Source: an uncultured Chlorobiales bacterium
GTDB lineage: Bacteria; Bacteroidota; Chlorobiia; Chlorobiales; Chlorobiaceae
DNA length: 7,881 bases
Direction: 5' to 3'
Assembly: GCA_903901395.1 (NCBI GenBank)
Contig: CAIUQW010000256.1
Span: 1-7,881, forward strand
Shown here: positions 5,024 through 7,881 of the stretch, in pieces
Numbering within the stretch: the first letter of the stretch is position 1
How the letters are laid out: each line of letters starts with the position of its first letter
Made by a program: the position numbers and the translations under genes
The notes under the pieces: model-generated
What the model was told of the DNA's origin: nothing
Databases searched by the model: none
What the model saw: only the letters and a program-made list of their open reading frames with translations

Positions 5024-7881
5024 GTGACAACCGGCACAATTCATTGTTGACCTGCTCCGCACCGTCGCCCGGCTGCGAGGCGTCGAGAGATAAAAACACG
5101 ATGGAGGTGGCGAGCGTTTCGTCCATGATGTAGGACTCGCTCTTCCGCGCCGCCGTCAGCAACTTTTCGCTGCCTTCCACCTTGAGCGCGATGCGGTCGG
5201 TGATGTCGAGGCCGCTCTCCTTGCGGAGGGTCTGAATCTTGCTCACCAGCTCGCGGGCGAGGCCGAGCATTTCAAGCTCTTCGGTAATCTCCGTGTCGAG
5301 CGCCACCATGATGCGATGCGCGTCGTCCGCCGCCACGAGCCACCCCTCGATGTCCTCGTGCACGATGTCCACATCCGTCCGCAGCACGGTGCAGATGCGT
5401 CCGCCAAGATCGATCTCGATGCTGCCTTCGGTTTCGAGCCGAGAAATCTGCTTATGGCTCATGATCCTGATCTCCTCGGCCAAGAGCTTCATATCCTTGC
5501 CGAAGCGTGGGCCGAGCGCCTTGAAGTTGGGCTTGGCCTTTTTACTGATCACCGAGCCGTCCTCGTCCTCCACATATTCGATCTTCTGGACGTTGACCTC
5601 CTCGCGGATGATGTCCGACACCAGCTCGTAGGCGGCGCGGGAACCGGGTTCGGCGGCGGCGAGCAGGATGCGCTTGAGCGGCTGGCGCACCTTGATGGTG
5701 GCCTTTTCGCGCATGGTGCGCACCAGCGAGGTGATGATCTGCGCCTTCTTCATCCGCTCTTCGAGCGCCGCATCGATGCAGCTTTCGTCGGCAACCGGCC
5801 AGTCGGCGAGGTGCACCGATTCGGCCTGGCCTTTATCGCTGACACCGGTCAGGTCGAGCCACATTTTTTCGGCGATGAAGGGAGCGAACGGAGCGAGCAG
5901 CTTCGAGAGCGTTTCGAGCACCATCGCGAGCGTCTGATAAGCTGAGAGCTTGTCCGGCCCCATCTCCCCTTTCCAGAAGCGTTTGCGCGAACGGCGGATG
6001 TACCAGTTCGAGAGGTCGTCGACCGTGAAGTCGCCGATGAGTCGGCACGCGCCGGTGAGGTCGTACTGCTCCATGCGGCGAGTCACCTCGGCGATGAGCG
6101 TGTTGAGGCTGGAGAGAATCCAGCGGTCAAGCTCCGAGCGCTCGGCAAACGGAATGGCGACCTCCTGATTGCGGAAGCCATCGACGTTCGCGTAGAGCAC
6201 GAAGAAGTTGTAGCTGTTGATGAAGGCGCGGAAGAACTTGCGCTGCTCCTCCTCGATTTCGTCGGTGTTGAAGAGCTTCGGGCGCCACGGCGGGCTGGTA
6301 ATCATCAGGTACCAGCGGATGGCGTCCGCGCCGTACTTCTCCATCGACTCGAAAGGATCGACCACGTTGCCCTTCGACTTGGACATCTTCTGGCCGTTCT
6401 TGTCGAGAATGTGGCCGTTGACGACGAGGTTCCGGTAAGCCGGGCGGTCGAAAATGAGCGTCGCGATGGCGTGCAGCGTGTAGAACCAGCCGCGCGTCTG
6501 ATCGACCCCCTCGGCGATGAAGTCCGCCGGGAAGGTCTTGTCGAACAGCTCTTTGTTCTCGAAAGGATAGTGGAGCTGCGCGAAAGGCATCGAGCCGCTG
6601 TCGAACCAGACGTCGATCAGCTCGGGCGTGCGGTTGAAGCGCTTGCCGTCGCGGATGAAGTAGATGCGATCCACGAAGGGTTTGTGCAGGTCGAGTTCGA
6701 CGAGACCCTTGTCGAGCGCCTCGCCGAGATTCATCTGCTGGCCGTCGATGTCGATGAACCCCTCGCGCAGCTCCGCGACCGATCCGACGGCAAAGAGCTT
6801 GCCCGAGTCGGGGCCGTCGCCGATGGCGAAATCCCCGGCGACCCACACCGGCAGCGGCGTGCCCCAGAAGCGTTCTCGGGAGAGCGCCCAGTCCTTGTTC
6901 TCTTCGAGCCAGTTGCCGAAACGGCCAGCGCCGATTTCGGAAGGATTCCAGTTGATCGTCTTGTTCAGCTCCACCATGCGTGGCGCGATGTCGGTGGTGC
7001 GGATGTACCACGATTCGCGGGCATAATAGATCACCGGCACATCGTAGCGCCACGAGAAGGGATAGGTGTGCTGGATCGTCTCGCGGCGGTAGAGCTTGCC
7101 TTCGTCCTTGAGGCGCTGCATGATCGGCTTGTCGGCATCCTTGAAGAACATCCCTTCGTAGTCGGGCACCTCGGCGGTGAAGCAGCCGTTGCGAGCCACC
7201 GGCTGAAGCATCGGAAGCTGGTACTGCTTCGACAGCTCGTAGTCGTCCGCGCCGAACGCCGGTGCGATATGCACGATGCCCGTGCCGTCGCCGGTCGAGA
7301 CGAACTCACCGCACGCCACGTACCAAGCGCGGCGTTCGGGAGCGAAATAGCTGAAGAGCGGCTCGTAGTCGCGCCCTTCGAGGTCAGCACCCTTGCAGCG
7401 GTCGATCACCTCCCACGCCGGATGGTCGCCAATCTTTTCGACGAGCACCGGCAGGCGAGACTCGGCAAGGATCAGCACTTCGCCGGTTTCACGGTGCTTG
7501 ACGCGAACGTAGTCGATGTCGCGTCCGACGGCAAGCGCGACGTTGGAGATGAGCGTCCACGGCGTGGTTGTCCAGACGAGGATGCTCTCTTCGGAGTCTT
7601 TGAGACGGAACTTCACGTAGACGCTCGGATCCTGCACCTCCTTGTAGCCAAGCGCCAGCTCGTGCGAGCTGAGCACGGTCTCGGACTTCGGATCCTGCGG
7701 GACGATCTTGTAATCCTTGTAGATAAGCCCCTTGTCGAAGATGGTCTTGAGCGCCCACCAGACCGACTCGATGTAGTTGTTGTCGCAGGTGATGTAAGGG
7801 CTGTCCATATCGACCCAGTAGCCCATGCGCTCGGTCAGCTTGCCCCACCCCTCGCGGTTGTCGTCGATGTGGTGATAGACC
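5004..7881 (-). CDS. ileS: Isoleucyl-tRNA synthetase, type 2, 5' end missing
   Basis: IleRS charges tRNA-Ile with isoleucine and hydrolyses mischarged Val-tRNA-Ile, in the cytoplasm. The gene runs off the right edge, so the true start and the HIGH motif are outside; 958 residues are present, probably about 90% of the protein. Numbered from the first full codon (7880), the editing domain has [11 protein letters not shown] at 103-113 and [15 protein letters not shown] at 199-213, so editing residues look intact. The catalytic domain continues with [15 protein letters not shown] (330-344), [11 protein letters not shown] (about 425-435) and KMSKS at 498-502 (complement of 6375-6389). A tRNA-binding region and a long C-terminal domain of about 170 residues follow (MSHKQIS...). 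The C-terminal Cys4 zinc module of type 1 enzymes is absent, which places it in the eukaryote-like type 2 class, often less sensitive to mupirocin. The usual CWRC pair appears as SWRY (276-279). Confidence 0.96.
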   Translation of the reverse strand, partial: VYHHIDDNREGWGKLTERMGYWVDMDSPYITCDNNYIESVWWALKTIFDKGLIYKDYKIVPQDPKSETVLSSHELALGYKEVQDPSVYVKFRLKDSEESILVWTTTPWTLISNVALAVGRDIDYVRVKHRETGEVLILAESRLPVLVEKIGDHPAWEVIDRCKGADLEGRDYEPLFSYFAPERRAWYVACGEFVSTGDGTGIVHIAPAFGADDYELSKQYQLPMLQPVARNGCFTAEVPDYEGMFFKDADKPIMQRLKDEGKLYRRETIQHTYPFSWRYDVPVIYYARESWYIRTTDIAPRMVELNKTINWNPSEIGAGRFGNWLEENKDWALSRERFWGTPLPVWVAGDFAIGDGPDSGKLFAVGSVAELREGFIDIDGQQMNLGEALDKGLVELDLHKPFVDRIYFIRDGKRFNRTPELIDVWFDSGSMPFAQLHYPFENKELFDKTFPADFIAEGVDQTRGWFYTLHAIATLIFDRPAYRNLVVNGHILDKNGQKMSKSKGNVVDPFESMEKYGADAIRWYLMITSPPWRPKLFNTDEIEEEQRKFFRAFINSYNFFVLYANVDGFRNQEVAIPFAERSELDRWILSSLNTLIAEVTRRMEQYDLTGACRLIGDFTVDDLSNWYIRRSRKRFWKGEMGPDKLSAYQTLAMVLETLSKLLAPFAPFIAEKMWLDLTGVSDKGQAESVHLADWPVADESCIDAALEERMKKAQIITSLVRTMREKATIKVRQPLKRILLAAAEPGSRAAYELVSDIIREEVNVQKIEYVEDEDGSVISKKAKPNFKALGPRFGKDMKLLAEEIRIMSHKQISRLETEGSIEIDLGGRICTVLRTDVDIVHEDIEGWLVAADDAHRIMVALDTEITEELEMLGLARELVSKIQTLRKESGLDITDRIALKVEGSEKLLTAARKSESYIMDETLATSIVFLSLDASQPGDGAEQVNNELCRLSLEKSGS

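Noticed and set aside
6127..7053. A 308-codon minus-strand frame inside ileS in another frame
   Set aside because: Arg/Ala/Gly-rich shadow of ileS on the same strand; the ileS frame carries all the family motifs.

Overview
This window looks like a stretch of a green sulfur bacterium (Chlorobiota, Chlorobaculum/Chlorobium-like) or a close relative. The inference rests on four things. The core genes are GC-rich. Shine-Dalgarno sequences are weak or absent before most starts. The isoleucyl-tRNA synthetase is of the type 2 (eukaryote-like) class. It lies directly upstream of a DksA-family protein whose zinc finger is degenerate, a pairing I associate with the Bacteroidota/Chlorobiota group. No search was run, so the taxonomy is an inference.

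Layout. Positions 1-900 do not resemble the rest. The minus strand has one unbroken reading frame of 300 codons from the left edge up to the ftsX stop codon, with lower GC and different codon choice, encoding a protein I cannot match to a bacterial family. Positions 901-1773 (minus) encode the divisome protein FtsX. Positions 1774-1873 are a divergent intergenic stretch with a short hairpin and a likely tRNA promoter, followed by tRNA-Ala(GGC) on the plus strand at 1874-1946. A strong 15-bp hairpin at 1965-2002 separates the tRNA from a convergent gene for a small multipass membrane protein (2025-2552, minus). A divergent promoter region leads into purF (2814-4307, plus), the first committed step of purine synthesis. 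purF and the convergent dksA-like gene (4496-4939, minus) each have their own intrinsic terminator in the 188-bp gap between them. The dksA-like gene has a good sigma-70-type promoter that overlaps the end of ileS. ileS (5004-7881, minus) fills the rest of the window and runs off the right edge, so its N-terminus with the HIGH motif is missing.

The main body is ordinary housekeeping: aminoacylation, a stringent-response-type regulator, purine synthesis, a tRNA and cell division. The outstanding observation is the 1-900 reading frame. It abuts the ftsX stop codon, appears to be coding upstream of its first ATG, and has a eukaryote-like (possibly diatom retroelement Gag-like) flavour. It is either a recent foreign insertion next to ftsX or a chimeric assembly join near position 860-903. 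Smaller points of interest are the loss of three of four zinc ligands in the DksA-like protein and the loss of a cysteine pair in IleRS.
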